This document shows, in pieces, positions 1 through 10,276 of a stretch of 64,000 nt of DNA (position 1 is the first letter of the stretch; each line of letters starts with the position of its first letter). The notes beneath the pieces are model-generated. The model made no database searches. It saw nothing but the letters and a program-made list of their open reading frames with translations, and had not been told where the DNA came from. The DNA comes from Frigoribacterium sp. PhB24. Lineage in GTDB: Bacteria; Actinomycetota; Actinomycetes; Actinomycetales; Microbacteriaceae. The stretch covers positions 248,001-312,000 of the forward strand of contig NZ_RKIC01000009.1 of NCBI RefSeq assembly GCF_003755185.1, given 5' to 3'. Position numbers and translations under genes: made by a program.

Positions 1-434
1 AGGCAACCGCCGAGGAACAGGGGTATCGCCGTGCCGATGAAGCCGACGGCGTAGAGCTTTTCCCTGCGTACGAGGGCCGGGACGATGAAGGCCCAGACCT
101 GGTACAGCCAGACGGGGCTCGAGATGACGACCCCCACGGTGATCGCGATCTGGAGTTTGAGGTCGAACGCGCCCGTGATGTTCGAGTAGTTGAGGGTGGT
201 CTCACCGGTCCGTGCCGCGGCGATGGCTTCGACCGGCGAGCGCAGGGCGTCGAGCACGAATGGCGCGAGGAACCAACCGGCGACAGCGGCCAGGATGAGG
301 GCCAGGGCGGAGATGAAAAGCCGTTTGCGCAACTCGAGCAGGTGCTGCCCGAGCGACATCTTGCCGTCACGCCCTCGGCTGCGGCCCGTGCCGCTCCCCC
401 GGGTGCTGTCGCCACGAGTCGTCGTCGTGGCCAC
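1..434 (-). CDS. tatC: Sec-independent protein translocase TatC (partial)
   Basis: Membrane core of the twin-arginine translocase, which binds RR signal peptides of folded precursors together with TatA. The C-terminal part lies beyond the left edge. The visible part has the family N-terminus MSLGQHLLELRKRL, then a first membrane helix (ISALALILAAVAGWFLAPFV) and a later segment VSSPVWLYQVWAF-like that fits the TatC periplasmic loop and second helix. Two starts are possible: ATG at 359, or an in-frame GTG at 434 that adds a charged extension ending RGRDGK before MSLGQ. I chose 434 because actinobacterial TatC proteins usually carry such an extension before this Met and because it sits 3 nt after the tatA stop, suggesting coupling. 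It forms a tatA-tatC operon. The family call is certain; the start is moderately sure. Confidence 0.9.
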   Translation of the reverse strand, partial: MATTTTRGDSTRGSGTGRSRGRDGKMSLGQHLLELRKRLFISALALILAAVAGWFLAPFVLDALRSPVEAIAAARTGETTLNYSNITGAFDLKLQIAITVGVVISSPVWLYQVWAFIVPALVRREKLYAVGFIGTAIPLFLGGC

Positions 435-437
435 GCG

Positions 438-728
438 TCAGGACTTCGGCGGGACGTCGCGAGTCGGCGACGGGTACGAGTCGTCACCACGGCGAGCGGA
501 CGATTCGTCCGTGTACCGGACGCCGGAGTCGTCGGCGCGGCGGGCGGTACGACCGTCGTAGTCGTCGTCGACGGGGTCTTTCTTGTCGCTGTTGACCTCG
601 TTCTTGAAGATTCGCATCGACTGGGCGATGCTCTTCGCGAGGGCGGGGAGCTTCGGCGCACCGAAGAGCAACAGGACGATCGCCAGGATGATGATCAGGT
701 GCCAGCCTGTGAACGCGTTTCCGAACAT
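438..728 (-). CDS. tatA: Sec-independent protein translocase TatA
   Basis: Pore-forming subunit of the Tat translocase in the cytoplasmic membrane. The 96-residue protein has one N-terminal membrane helix (about residues 8-22, WHLIIILAIVLLLFG), the conserved FG-x-KLP hinge and an amphipathic helix (ALAKSIAQSMRIFKNEV), then a charged, disordered tail typical of high-GC bacteria. The tail has a repeated RR/DD pattern (TARRADDS, SARRGDDS). An AAGGAG Shine-Dalgarno sequence precedes ATG 728. It lies downstream of pafC and upstream of tatC, an order kept widely in actinobacteria. A TAGACT -10 box at 777-772 suggests that tatAC has its own promoter. Confidence 0.97.
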   Translation of the reverse strand: MFGNAFTGWHLIIILAIVLLLFGAPKLPALAKSIAQSMRIFKNEVNSDKKDPVDDDYDGRTARRADDSGVRYTDESSARRGDDSYPSPTRDVPPKS

Positions 729-771
729 GATGGGGTCTCCTTGCCGGGCAGGGTGACGATCAGTCTATCGT

Positions 772-777
772 CCGGAC
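772..777 (-). promoter_or_regulatory. -10 box of the tatAC promoter
   Basis: TAGACT on the minus strand, in the gap between the pafC stop and tatA. It would start transcription near 765 and give a leader of about 37 nt with a good Shine-Dalgarno. No clear -35 is visible. Confidence 0.45.
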
Positions 778-808
778 AACGCGTGACGAGGCACGGCGCA
801 GGCGATCC

Positions 809-1825
809 TCAGGGCAGCTGGGGGCGTGACTCCTGGGAGGCGGGGGTCGCGTCGACGTCGTACCGCTCGATCGCCCGGCGTGCCCAGTCCGCGACGGCTG
901 AGCGGGCCGACTCGGGTGCGACGACCTCGGGGCGCCCCGGCAACCCGGCGACGAGCCGGCAGAGCGTGCCGAGTCGATTGACACGGAGCCGGAGTCGCAC
1001 GCGACCGTCGTCGAGGGGCTCGGGTTCGTCGGGCCCGTAGTCCGTGAGAAGCGGTGCCGCTGCGGCGTCGAGGTCGAGCACGACGACGAGGTCGTCCGGT
1101 GATCCCTCGAAGAGCGTCTCGGGCAGGGTGACGTCGTCGGCCCGGTGGGCGATCGGCGTGGACGTGAGCGCGGGCGCGGCGATCCGGTCGAGCCGGAACG
1201 TGCGGGGGGCCTCACGGAGGTGGTCCCAGGCGCGCAGATACCAGTCGGCGTCCACGGATTCGACTCGCAGCGGATCGACTCGGCGTCGCTCGGCCACGCC
1301 TCGGGTGCCCCGGTAATCGAACTCGAGCTGGACCCCGGCCTCGACTGCCCGGCCGACGAGTCCGAGCACCTCGTTCGTGTCGGACTGGTCCACCGCCACC
1401 TGGCTCGGCTCGCTGGAGGCCCCACGGGACAGTTTGCTCATCAGGGTCGCGATGGCCGCGCGATCGGCGTTCTCGGGCAACGACGAGAGGTACTGCAACC
1501 CTGCGATGAGCGCGGCGGCCTCACGAGCCGAGAACCGCGGAGAGTCGTCGATGGCGACGAGGTTGGTCAGCACGATGACGTCGTTCTGCTCGAAGTCGTC
1601 CCACGCGATGTCGAAGAGGTCACCGTGCTGGTACTGCGTCGTCTCACCGGGAACGCCCGAGACGGCGATCAGTTCGACCGCCCGGCGGATCTCGGAGACG
1701 CTCACGCCGAAGTGGGCGGCGGCCTCGGCGACGCTGACCCGCTCGTGGTCCATGAGCCAGGGCACGAGCGAAAGCAAGAAGGCGAGTTTGTCGGCGGCGT
1801 GGACACCGCCCCGGGAATCAGCCAC
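809..1825 (-). CDS. pafC: WYL-domain transcriptional activator PafC
   Basis: Second half of the PafBC heterodimer, which in mycobacteria activates the LexA-independent DNA-damage regulon (recA and many repair genes). The 338-residue protein starts with a winged-helix region (about 10-70, KLAFLLSLVPWLMDH... VSVAEAAAHFGVS) and continues into a WYL-type ligand-sensing fold (QLEFDYRGTRGVAERRRVDPLRVES, DADWYLRAWD) and a WCX-like C-terminus. The GTG start overlaps the pafB stop by 8 nt, so translation is probably coupled. Despite the name (proteasome accessory factor) the protein does not act in the proteasome, which fits the absence of Pup-system genes here. Confidence 0.92.
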   Translation of the reverse strand: MADSRGGVHAADKLAFLLSLVPWLMDHERVSVAEAAAHFGVSVSEIRRAVELIAVSGVPGETTQYQHGDLFDIAWDDFEQNDVIVLTNLVAIDDSPRFSAREAAALIAGLQYLSSLPENADRAAIATLMSKLSRGASSEPSQVAVDQSDTNEVLGLVGRAVEAGVQLEFDYRGTRGVAERRRVDPLRVESVDADWYLRAWDHLREAPRTFRLDRIAAPALTSTPIAHRADDVTLPETLFEGSPDDLVVVLDLDAAAAPLLTDYGPDEPEPLDDGRVRLRLRVNRLGTLCRLVAGLPGRPEVVAPESARSAVADWARRAIERYDVDATPASQESRPQLP

Positions 1826-2837
1826 GGTCGTCTCCGTCGAGTGCGTCGGTGTGCGCGTCGAGCACGGTCGCGAGACGGGCCCGCACCAGTGCCCGCAGAC
1901 TCTCGGGCTCGAGGACGGTCACCTCGGGGCCGAAGGAGGCGAGTTCATCGGCGAGGAGGTGCTCGTCGGTCCAGTGGACGGTCAGGGCGTCGGGGCCGAC
2001 ACGGGTGGTACCGCGGCGCTTGCCGAGTCGGGTCTCGGCGTCGGACGTCGGTTCGACGCGGACGGTCGCCGTGCGGTCGTGCCAGACCTGCTCGAGGTCG
2101 GCCAGCGCGCGCTCGGCCGTGGCGGCGCTCGGCCGCGTGAACGGAGTGGTGGTCAGCTGGACGGGACCGACGACCCTCGAGAGCAGGAACGTCTTGATCG
2201 CCCCGGACCCGACCTCGACCGCCGACACCAGCCAGCGCCCGTGGTGCTGGACCAGGGCGGCCGGGGCGACCTCGCGTCGCCGGGCCGACTCGTCACCGGG
2301 TTTGAGGTAGTCGAACCGCACGACGACACCACGGTCGAGGGCCGTGCGCAGCGGTTCGAACGCCGCGTCGCGAGAGCGGAGCCGAGGTGCGTACTCGAGT
2401 TCGGGGACGCTGGCGGACCCCCCGAGCGACCTCAGCTTGAGGAGTGCCCGCCGGGACTCGTGGGACAACGACCCTTCGCGCCAGACCATCGCGGCCAACG
2501 TGAGCAACGCGGTCTCTTCGGAAGAGAACGCGATGTCGTCCGGCAGTTCGTAGGCACCCCGTGGGATGCGGTACCGCAGGGCCTGGTTGTTGCCGGCCGC
2601 CGACGGGTCGTCGATCGTCTCGAGGGGGACGCCGAGTTCGCGGATGTCGTCCTTGTCGCGCTCGAACTGTCGCTCGAGTGCGGCGTTGTCGCCGGACCGT
2701 GAATATTTCTGCCGGTAGCCCTGCACGGTCGACAGGATCTCGGTCTTGCTCAACCCGGAATCGGTCGCGAGCAGGGCCAGCACGAGGCTGAACAGGCGCT
2801 CTTCGACGGGGACGCGGGGGGCACGGGCAGTGGGCAC
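1818..2837 (-). CDS. pafB: WYL-domain transcriptional activator PafB
   Basis: Partner of PafC in the PafBC DNA-damage activator. The 339-residue protein has an N-terminal winged-helix domain (EERLFSLVLALLATDSGLSKTEIL, then DIRELGVPLE), a middle WYL-like domain (VVVRFDYLKPGDESARRREVAP, GRWLVSAVE) and a C-terminal WCX extension. A GTG start is used, 24 nt after the stop of the FKBP gene, so FKBP, pafB and pafC look like one transcription unit. In most actinobacteria the gene upstream is pafA (Pup ligase). Here it is an FKBP gene and then trmI; no pafA is present. Confidence 0.92.
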   Translation of the reverse strand: MPTARAPRVPVEERLFSLVLALLATDSGLSKTEILSTVQGYRQKYSRSGDNAALERQFERDKDDIRELGVPLETIDDPSAAGNNQALRYRIPRGAYELPDDIAFSSEETALLTLAAMVWREGSLSHESRRALLKLRSLGGSASVPELEYAPRLRSRDAAFEPLRTALDRGVVVRFDYLKPGDESARRREVAPAALVQHHGRWLVSAVEVGSGAIKTFLLSRVVGPVQLTTTPFTRPSAATAERALADLEQVWHDRTATVRVEPTSDAETRLGKRRGTTRVGPDALTVHWTDEHLLADELASFGPEVTVLEPESLRALVRARLATVLDAHTDALDGDDRG

Positions 2838-2861
2838 GGCGGCAGGCTCAGCAGGGATGCG

Positions 2862-3791
2862 TCATCGGATGGCCCCGAGCACGTCGAAGACGTAGACGTA
2901 AGCCGAACCGCCGCTGTCGGCGGATGCGGGGAGCACGACCATGACCTGCGAACCGACCTGCTGACCGACCAGGGCCGAGCGGATGTCGTCCGGGATCTGA
3001 GCGTCGCCGAGATCGACGGGCGTCGCCGAGCCGCCGTTCGTCCAGGTGGAGCCCGCGACGGTGGACGGCTGGCTCCAGGTGACGGCCGTGAACTGGACCA
3101 CGGCTGTGTCGTCGGCCGTCAACGTCGTGCCGTGACCCTTGCGGACGAGGTGCACCACTTCGCCGGTCGGCGCGTCTCCGGCCGGGATCGTGATGCCGGG
3201 TGCGCCGTCAGGGGCGGTGACCACGGCCGGGAGGCCGTTCGCCCCGAGCTGCAGGGCGCCGTCGGCCTTCGCGAGGAACGCCCGCTTGACGTCCACCACC
3301 GCGACGTAGGCGGCGTCGGGGTCGTCGTTCGGCGTCGACGCGGCACCGTTGATCGACGCCGAGAGATCGCTCGCCTTGACGGCGACGGCGACCCGCGATC
3401 CGACGGTGGAGCAATCGAGCGCGTCGACGAGCGGGGCCAGGGTCTGGCCACCCACGGTCAACGGCACGTTCGTCGAACCGTCGTAGCCGCTGTCCTCGAG
3501 CTCTTGTCCCGTCGTGCCGTCGAAGAGGGTGTAGTTGATGACGACCGGGGTGCCGTCGACGAGACGCTGGCCGTCGCCCTGGATGAGGGTCGAGACCTCG
3601 GTCTTCTTCGTCACGATCGGGGTCGGCACGTCGACGTCGGGTTTCGCACCGAAGTCACCGGTCGCCGTGACGACCGAGGCGGCATCACCGGTGGGTGGGC
3701 AGCCGGTCGAGCCGGGCCCGGCCGTGGTCGAGCAGGCGGTCATCGAAGCGAGCAGGCCGACCGTCACGACGAGGGCGGGGATCTTGCGCAC
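2862..3791 (-). CDS. FKBP-type peptidyl-prolyl isomerase lipoprotein
   Basis: Probable extracytoplasmic proline isomerase/chaperone anchored as a lipoprotein. The 309 residues begin with a signal peptide and lipobox (M-T-A-C, lipidated Cys20). The first FKBP-like domain (about 60-160) contains VVINYTLFDG, a Gly/Asp-rich loop and TLAPLVDALDCSTVGSRV. A second, more degenerate copy follows (about 190-309: TTLTADDTAVVQFTAVTW, IPDDIRSALVGQQVGSQV, then VYVFDVLGAI). The start is GTG 3791, in front of pafBC with a 24-nt gap. A TAAGCT -10 box at 3847-3842 could drive the whole operon. Whether both domains keep isomerase activity is not clear, because several usual active-site aromatics are not evident. 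Confidence 0.85.
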   Translation of the reverse strand: MRKIPALVVTVGLLASMTACSTTAGPGSTGCPPTGDAASVVTATGDFGAKPDVDVPTPIVTKKTEVSTLIQGDGQRLVDGTPVVINYTLFDGTTGQELEDSGYDGSTNVPLTVGGQTLAPLVDALDCSTVGSRVAVAVKASDLSASINGAASTPNDDPDAAYVAVVDVKRAFLAKADGALQLGANGLPAVVTAPDGAPGITIPAGDAPTGEVVHLVRKGHGTTLTADDTAVVQFTAVTWSQPSTVAGSTWTNGGSATPVDLGDAQIPDDIRSALVGQQVGSQVMVVLPASADSGGSAYVYVFDVLGAIR

Positions 3792-3841
3792 GGGGACTCA
3801 TTTCGTGGAGGCGACCGGTCGGGTCGCGCGGATGCGGGGAC

Positions 3842-3847
3842 AGCTTA
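3842..3847 (-). promoter_or_regulatory. -10 box of the FKBP-pafBC operon
   Basis: TAAGCT on the minus strand in the 84-bp gap between trmI and the FKBP gene. The predicted start of transcription lies near 3835, giving a leader of about 44 nt. No LexA box is visible beside it. Confidence 0.4.
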
Positions 3848-3875
3848 GCGGGGGTGGTCAGGACCCTCGCCGAGC

Positions 3876-5673
<1,798 letters not shown>

Positions 5674-5794
5674 GGCGAAGGAGTCTACCGGGCGTGACCC
5701 GTGTGGCTTCCCGGCCCGCGCCTCCTGGTCGCGGTCACGGTCTATCGTGGAAGGTCAAGCGCCGGACGCCCTTCCGGCACGGTGAGGACTCAGG

Positions 5795-6706
5795 TTGACG
5801 AACACGTCGGATTTCGCTGCGGGACGCCTGCTGGTGGTGGCCTTCGAGGGCTGGAACGACGCCGGCGAGGCCGCCAGCGGTGTGGCGCGCAGCCTGGTGG
5901 AGACGCTCTCGCTCGAACCGGTCGCCGAGCTCGACGGCGAACGGTACATCGACTACCAGTTCAACCGACCGCAGGTGGGGCTCGACGACGACGGCGAGCG
6001 GTCGTTGGTGTGGCCCCGCATCCAGCTGCACGCGGCGGCCGACGCCGCGACGGGGCTCCCCCGGGACCTGGCGTCACCTGCCACCGAGGTGCTCGTGCTG
6101 CTGGGTGCCGAACCCTCTCGCAGCTGGCGGGGTTTCGCCGCCGAGATCGTCGACCTGATCGACGTGCACGACGTCACGGGCGTGGTGTTCCTCGGGGCGA
6201 TGCTCGCCGACGTCCCGCACACGCGTCCCATCTCCGTCTTCGTGAGCAGCGAGAACGAAGCCGTCCGCGACGAATACACCCTCGAACGCAGCACCTACGA
6301 AGGGCCGGTGGGCATCTTGTCGGTGCTCGCCGACGCCGTCGAGGCCGCCGGCGTGCCGACCCTGTCCATCTGGGCCTCGGTACCGCATTACGTCCACAAC
6401 GCCCCGTCGCCCAAGGCGACGCTCGCCCTCATCGAGAAGCTCGACGAGCTCTCGGGCGTGACGATCCCCCGTGGCGAACTCGCCGCCGAGTCGACGGCCT
6501 GGGAGTCAGGAATCGACGCCCTCGCGGCCGACGACGAGGACATGGCGGGTTACATCGAACAGCTCGAGCAGGCTCGCGACACGGTCGACAGCCCCGAGGC
6601 GAGCGGCGAGGCCATCGCGCAGGAGTTCGAGCGGTACCTCCGCCGCCGCGACGGCAAGGGCGGGGACGGCCGGCCGGACGACCCGCGGTATCCCCCGGTC
6701 CCCTGA
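5795..6706 (+). CDS. PAC2-family protein
   Basis: PAC2 proteins resemble the proteasome assembly chaperone 2 fold of archaea and eukaryotes; the bacterial role is unproven. The 303 residues contain the family N-terminus LLVVAFEGWNDAGEAASG, the central YIDYQFNRPQVGLDDDGER and the motif VLLGAEPSRSWRGFAAEIVDLID, followed by GILSVLADAVEAAGVPTLSIWASVPHYV, which is diagnostic of the group. The start is TTG 5795 behind GAGG; TATCGT (5743-5748) is a plausible -10. It is the only plus-strand gene in the first 12.5 kb. In mycobacteria the homologue also lies near the proteasome locus, yet no proteasome genes are present here. Confidence 0.88.
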   Translation: MTNTSDFAAGRLLVVAFEGWNDAGEAASGVARSLVETLSLEPVAELDGERYIDYQFNRPQVGLDDDGERSLVWPRIQLHAAADAATGLPRDLASPATEVLVLLGAEPSRSWRGFAAEIVDLIDVHDVTGVVFLGAMLADVPHTRPISVFVSSENEAVRDEYTLERSTYEGPVGILSVLADAVEAAGVPTLSIWASVPHYVHNAPSPKATLALIEKLDELSGVTIPRGELAAESTAWESGIDALAADDEDMAGYIEQLEQARDTVDSPEASGEAIAQEFERYLRRRDGKGGDGRPDDPRYPPVP

Positions 6707-6790
6707 CCCGACACGGCCCGACCCGACCCGGTCCGACCCGACCCGGTCCGACCCGACCCGGTCCGACCCGGTCCGACCCGACCCGACCCG
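6706..6790. repeat. GC-rich pentamer/15-mer tandem repeat
   Basis: About 17 consecutive pentamers, mostly ACCCG with GTCCG every third unit, so that a 15-bp period (ACCCGACCCGGTCCG) repeats about four times before the register breaks. It starts on the last base of the PAC2 stop codon and lies between convergent genes. It has no coding role. Confidence 0.9.
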
Positions 6791-6847
6791 TAGCGTTCCG
6801 TCTCGCGAGGACGGGCCCGGTCGGACGCGCCCGATCGACGGCCGCGA

Positions 6848-7543
6848 TCAGGTCGGGAGTTCGCCCGGGACCGCGACGCCGTTCTCGTAGGCGAACACCA
6901 CGGCCGCCGTCCGGTCACGGAGGCCGAGTTTGCCGAGGACGTTCGAGACGTGAGTCTTGACCGTGGCCTCGCCGAGGAAGAGACGACGGGCGATCTCGGC
7001 GTTCGATGCCCCGGAGGCCAGCCTGTCGAGCACTTCGCGTTCGCGTTCGGTCAGGGTCGCAAGGGCCGGGCTGGGGACGACGACCCGGGTCGCCGTCGCA
7101 TCACCGACGGCGCGCGCGACGACGGCGCGGGTGAGCTGGGGAGAGAGCAGGGCGTCGCCCCGGTGCACCACGGCGATCGCCTCGATGAGTTCTTCGGGGG
7201 TCGCGGTCTTGAGCAGGAAACCGCTCGCGCCGGCCTGCAGCGCCCGGAACACGTAGTCGTCCCGGCCGAAGGTGGTGAGGACGAGGACCGCGGGGCATCC
7301 CCCGGGGGGCTGCTCGAGGATGCGACGCGTCGCCTCGAGCCCGTCGAGGACGGGCATCTCGATGTCCATGACGACGACGTCGGGGCACAGCCGCCGGACG
7401 AGGTCCACCGCCTCGAGGCCGTCGCTGGCCTCACCGACGACCCGGATCTCGGGGGCCGTGTCGAGGATGATGCGGAAGCCAGTGCGAACCAGGTCCTGGT
7501 CGTCGACGAGGAGGACGGTGACGGGATCGGTCGTGTCGGTCAT
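6848..7543 (-). CDS. LuxR/NarL-family response regulator
   Basis: DNA-binding output half of a two-component system. The 231 residues have a receiver domain (acidic pair Asp14-Asp15, phospho-acceptor Asp60 in VVVMDIEMP, conserved Thr in VLTTFGRDDY, Lys in GFLLKTATPEE) and a C-terminal LuxR helix-turn-helix (about 165-225: LTEREREVLDRLASGASNAE... ATVKTHVSNVLGKL). It overlaps the upstream kinase gene by 4 nt (ATGA), so the two are co-translated. The signal and targets are unknown. The nearest neighbours (PAC2, mshC) give no clear hint. Confidence 0.95.
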   Translation of the reverse strand: MTDTTDPVTVLLVDDQDLVRTGFRIILDTAPEIRVVGEASDGLEAVDLVRRLCPDVVVMDIEMPVLDGLEATRRILEQPPGGCPAVLVLTTFGRDDYVFRALQAGASGFLLKTATPEELIEAIAVVHRGDALLSPQLTRAVVARAVGDATATRVVVPSPALATLTEREREVLDRLASGASNAEIARRLFLGEATVKTHVSNVLGKLGLRDRTAAVVFAYENGVAVPGELPT

Positions 7544-8883
7544 GCGCTCTCGGTGTGGTCGGTGGTGACGTGGTCGTGGGGGCGGGCGTCGCCGCAGGCA
7601 CCGACCGGCAAGACCGCACGGACGCGGTAGCCTCCGCGCGGTCGGGGGCCCAGCTGCAGTTCTCCCCCGTGCAGGTCGACCCGTTCGCGCATGCCCCGTT
7701 GCCCCAGGCCGGCGCCCGGGCCGGCCGTCGCCTGGTGGACGACCGCACCAGGATAGGGCGTCGGGCCGGGGCGGCCGTCATCCACGACCTCGACCTCGAC
7801 CGAGCGGTCTCCGTAGCGGAGGCGTACCTCGGCGACCGACGCGTTGCCGTGTTTCAGGGTGTTGGTCAGGGCCTCCTGGGTGATGCGGTAGAGGGTCACC
7901 CCGATGCTCTCGGGGACGTCACGCGCGTCGCCGTGCACCGAGAACCGGACCTCGAGACCGAGGGCGCGCGTGTCGGCCATCAACTCGGGCAGCGCGTCGA
8001 GGCCGGATGGGCCGGAACCGGTCTCGCCGTCACGCGATCGCAACACGGACAGCAGTCGGTCGAGCTCGTCGATGGTCGTCCGAGCCGTGCTCTCGACGGC
8101 AGAGAGCGCACCTCGCGCGATCTCGGGCCGATCGAGGGTGCGCCGGGCCGCTCCCGCCTGGATGCCGATGACGGCGACGTGATGGGCGACCACGTCGTGC
8201 AACTCGCGGGCGAGGCGGGTGCGTTCTTCGTTGATCGCCCGGTCGGCGACGAGCTCGTGTGCGGCGCGGAGCTCGACGCCGGTGCGTTCGAGCGCGTGCA
8301 GCCTGATGGCGGAGACGCGAGCCGCGCGACCGAAGGCGATAGCCGTGACGAGGACGATGCCGTTCGAGACGAGGGTGTAGGCGATCGTGGCCAGGGTCAC
8401 GGGGTCGGGCGCCTCGGCGTCCGACGTGTAGACCGAGCGCAGCCACACCCCGAGCCAGACGAACATGACGGCGGTGACGACGATGCTGACGACGAGGGCA
8501 CGGGCCCGCCGGGTGGACCAGGCGTTCGCGGTGAAGATCGCCACGAACTCGACGATCGACGGAGTGAGCGTGTCGGGATAACCCCTCAGCTGGGCGGCCA
8601 GGAAGACGGTGGACACGACGACGAGGACGGTGACGGGCCGAAGGCGCCGGAAGGCGATCGGCGTGCACAAGCAGACGAGCCAGAGCACGCTCTCGACGGT
8701 CGACGGTGAGGCCGGCCCGTCCGAGTCCTCGACGATGACGGCACTGAGCCAGAGCGTGGCGAGGCCCAGCACGACGGTGAGAGCTGCGATCCAGAGGTCG
8801 ATGCGCGTGTCGCGTCGGGTGAGGGGTCTGCGGGTGTCGCTCGGTGTCGCGGCCGGGGCGGGCGCGGTGATCGACGATTCCAC
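7540..8883 (-). CDS. DesK/NarL-type sensor histidine kinase
   Basis: Membrane sensor kinase for the adjacent regulator. The protein has about six N-terminal membrane segments (from IDLWIAALTVVLGLATLWL to LVSNGIVLVTAIAFG), then a HisKA_3 dimerisation helix with the phospho-acceptor in RLARELHDVVAHHVAVIG (about His229 from the chosen start) and a short HATPase_c domain ending in GLGQRGMRERV and a G-x-R-V strand. I place the start at GTG 8883 because TACGAT (8896-8891) lies exactly 7 nt before it. ATG 8892 and 8940 are in-frame alternatives, and the -10 would overlap the first of them. Intramembrane-type sensing is likely, since no extracellular domain is visible. Confidence 0.9.
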   Translation of the reverse strand: MESSITAPAPAATPSDTRRPLTRRDTRIDLWIAALTVVLGLATLWLSAVIVEDSDGPASPSTVESVLWLVCLCTPIAFRRLRPVTVLVVVSTVFLAAQLRGYPDTLTPSIVEFVAIFTANAWSTRRARALVVSIVVTAVMFVWLGVWLRSVYTSDAEAPDPVTLATIAYTLVSNGIVLVTAIAFGRAARVSAIRLHALERTGVELRAAHELVADRAINEERTRLARELHDVVAHHVAVIGIQAGAARRTLDRPEIARGALSAVESTARTTIDELDRLLSVLRSRDGETGSGPSGLDALPELMADTRALGLEVRFSVHGDARDVPESIGVTLYRITQEALTNTLKHGNASVAEVRLRYGDRSVEVEVVDDGRPGPTPYPGAVVHQATAGPGAGLGQRGMRERVDLHGGELQLGPRPRGGYRVRAVLPVGACGDARPHDHVTTDHTESA

Positions 8884-9013
8884 GCCGACCATCGTAGGGC
8901 AGACACCCGTGCTGAATGAGAAAACCTCATGCAAATGCATGGAAAACGGGGTGAGTGACCGGTTTCGTCGTGTCGCCCGGGGCGATGGTGTCCGCTCGCT
9001 CCGGCAGGTTCGC

Positions 9014-10276
9014 TCAGGCGCGGAGGTCGATGCCCAGCAGGGCCTGGACGGCGTCGACGTCGACCTCGGACGGGGCGGTGCCCTGGGACACGACGGCGTC
9101 GACGGCGGCGAGTGCCGACGGCGTGTCGAGGTCGTCCCCGAGTGTGGAACGCAGTCCCACGATCAAGGAGGTGGGGGCCGTGACCGGACCCGCGCCTCCT
9201 GCCCTCGAGGCGGCCCAGGCGAGCCACCGCTCGAGTCGTCGTTCGGCGTCGACGAGGTCGGAGTCGAACCACTCCCAGTCGGAGCGGTAGTGGTGGGCCA
9301 GCAGGGCGAGCCGGACGGCCCGCGCGTCGTGCCCGCCGGCGACGAGTTCGCTGACCTTGACCAGGTTGCCGAGTGACTTGCTCATCTTCTCGCCCTGGTA
9401 CCCGACCATGCCGGTGTGCGTGTGGTGCACGGCGTAGGGGCGGCCGGTGAGGGCCGTGCCGTGCGCCGTGCTCATCTCGTGGTGCGGGAACACCAGGTCG
9501 CTGCCGCCCCCGTTGACCGTGATCGGGACGTCGAGGTGCTGCTGGGCGATCACCGTGCACTCGATGTGCCAGCCCGGGCGTCCGGCGCCCAGCGTGGTCG
9601 GCCAGGACGGTTCGTCGTCACGGGCGGCGCGCCAGAGCAGCGGGTCGAGAGGGTCGCGCTTGCCGGGACGATCGGGGTCTCCGCCGCGCTCGGCGAAGAA
9701 TCGGGCCATCGTGTCGGCGTCATAGCGGCTCTCGAGGCCCAGGTGCCAGTCGGTGTCGCGTTCGGCGGCCCGGACGTCGAAGTACAGGTCGTCGCCCGCG
9801 CTCGAGGCGTCGGTCGTCACGGGGTAGGCGAGACCCCGGTCGAGGAGGCGCGCCACGGCGTCCGCGACGTCGGTCACCACCTCGGTCACGGCGACGTAGT
9901 GCGTCGGCGGCACGACGGCGAGATGCTGCATGTCGCTGCGGAAGAGGTCCGTCTGGCCGTCGGCGAGCTCTCGCCAGTCGACGCCGGTGGCCGTCGCGCG
10001 CTCGAGCAGCGGGTCGTCGACGTCGGTCGTGTTCTGGGCGTACTCGACCTCGACGCCGGCGTCACGCCAGACGCGCAGCAGGGTGTCGAAGGCGAGGTAG
10101 GTCGACGCGTGACCGAGGTGGGTCGCATCGTACGGGGTGATGCCGCAGACGTAGAGGCCGGCCCGCGAACCGGCGACCTCGGTCGGGTGGACCGTGCCGG
10201 TCGAGGTGTCGTGCAGTGCCGGGACGTCGCCGAGGCCGGGGAGGCGGGGGACGTCGGGCTCGGCCCAGGACCTCAC
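9014..10276 (-). CDS. mshC: Cysteine:GlcN-inositol ligase MshC (mycothiol synthesis)
   Basis: ATP-dependent ligation of L-cysteine to GlcN-Ins, the third step of mycothiol biosynthesis, in the cytosol. The 420-residue class I aminoacyl-tRNA-synthetase-like protein shows VCGITPYDATHLGHASTY (zinc Cys44, HIGH-type HLGH at 53-56), the family sequence EYAQNTTDVDDPLLERA, WHIECTVIAQQHL and the KMSKS loop EKMSKSLGN. The ITPYD signature separates MshC from true cysteinyl-tRNA synthetase. It overlaps uppP by 4 nt. The nearness of mshC and uppP is usual in actinobacteria. It implies that this organism uses mycothiol as its main thiol. Confidence 0.96.
   Translation of the reverse strand: MRSWAEPDVPRLPGLGDVPALHDTSTGTVHPTEVAGSRAGLYVCGITPYDATHLGHASTYLAFDTLLRVWRDAGVEVEYAQNTTDVDDPLLERATATGVDWRELADGQTDLFRSDMQHLAVVPPTHYVAVTEVVTDVADAVARLLDRGLAYPVTTDASSAGDDLYFDVRAAERDTDWHLGLESRYDADTMARFFAERGGDPDRPGKRDPLDPLLWRAARDDEPSWPTTLGAGRPGWHIECTVIAQQHLDVPITVNGGGSDLVFPHHEMSTAHGTALTGRPYAVHHTHTGMVGYQGEKMSKSLGNLVKVSELVAGGHDARAVRLALLAHHYRSDWEWFDSDLVDAERRLERWLAWAASRAGGAGPVTAPTSLIVGLRSTLGDDLDTPSALAAVDAVVSQGTAPSEVDVDAVQALLGIDLRA
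9187..9200 (+). repeat. Dispersed 14-mer GACCCGCGCCTCCT
   Basis: Perfect copy inside mshC. Confidence 0.8.
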
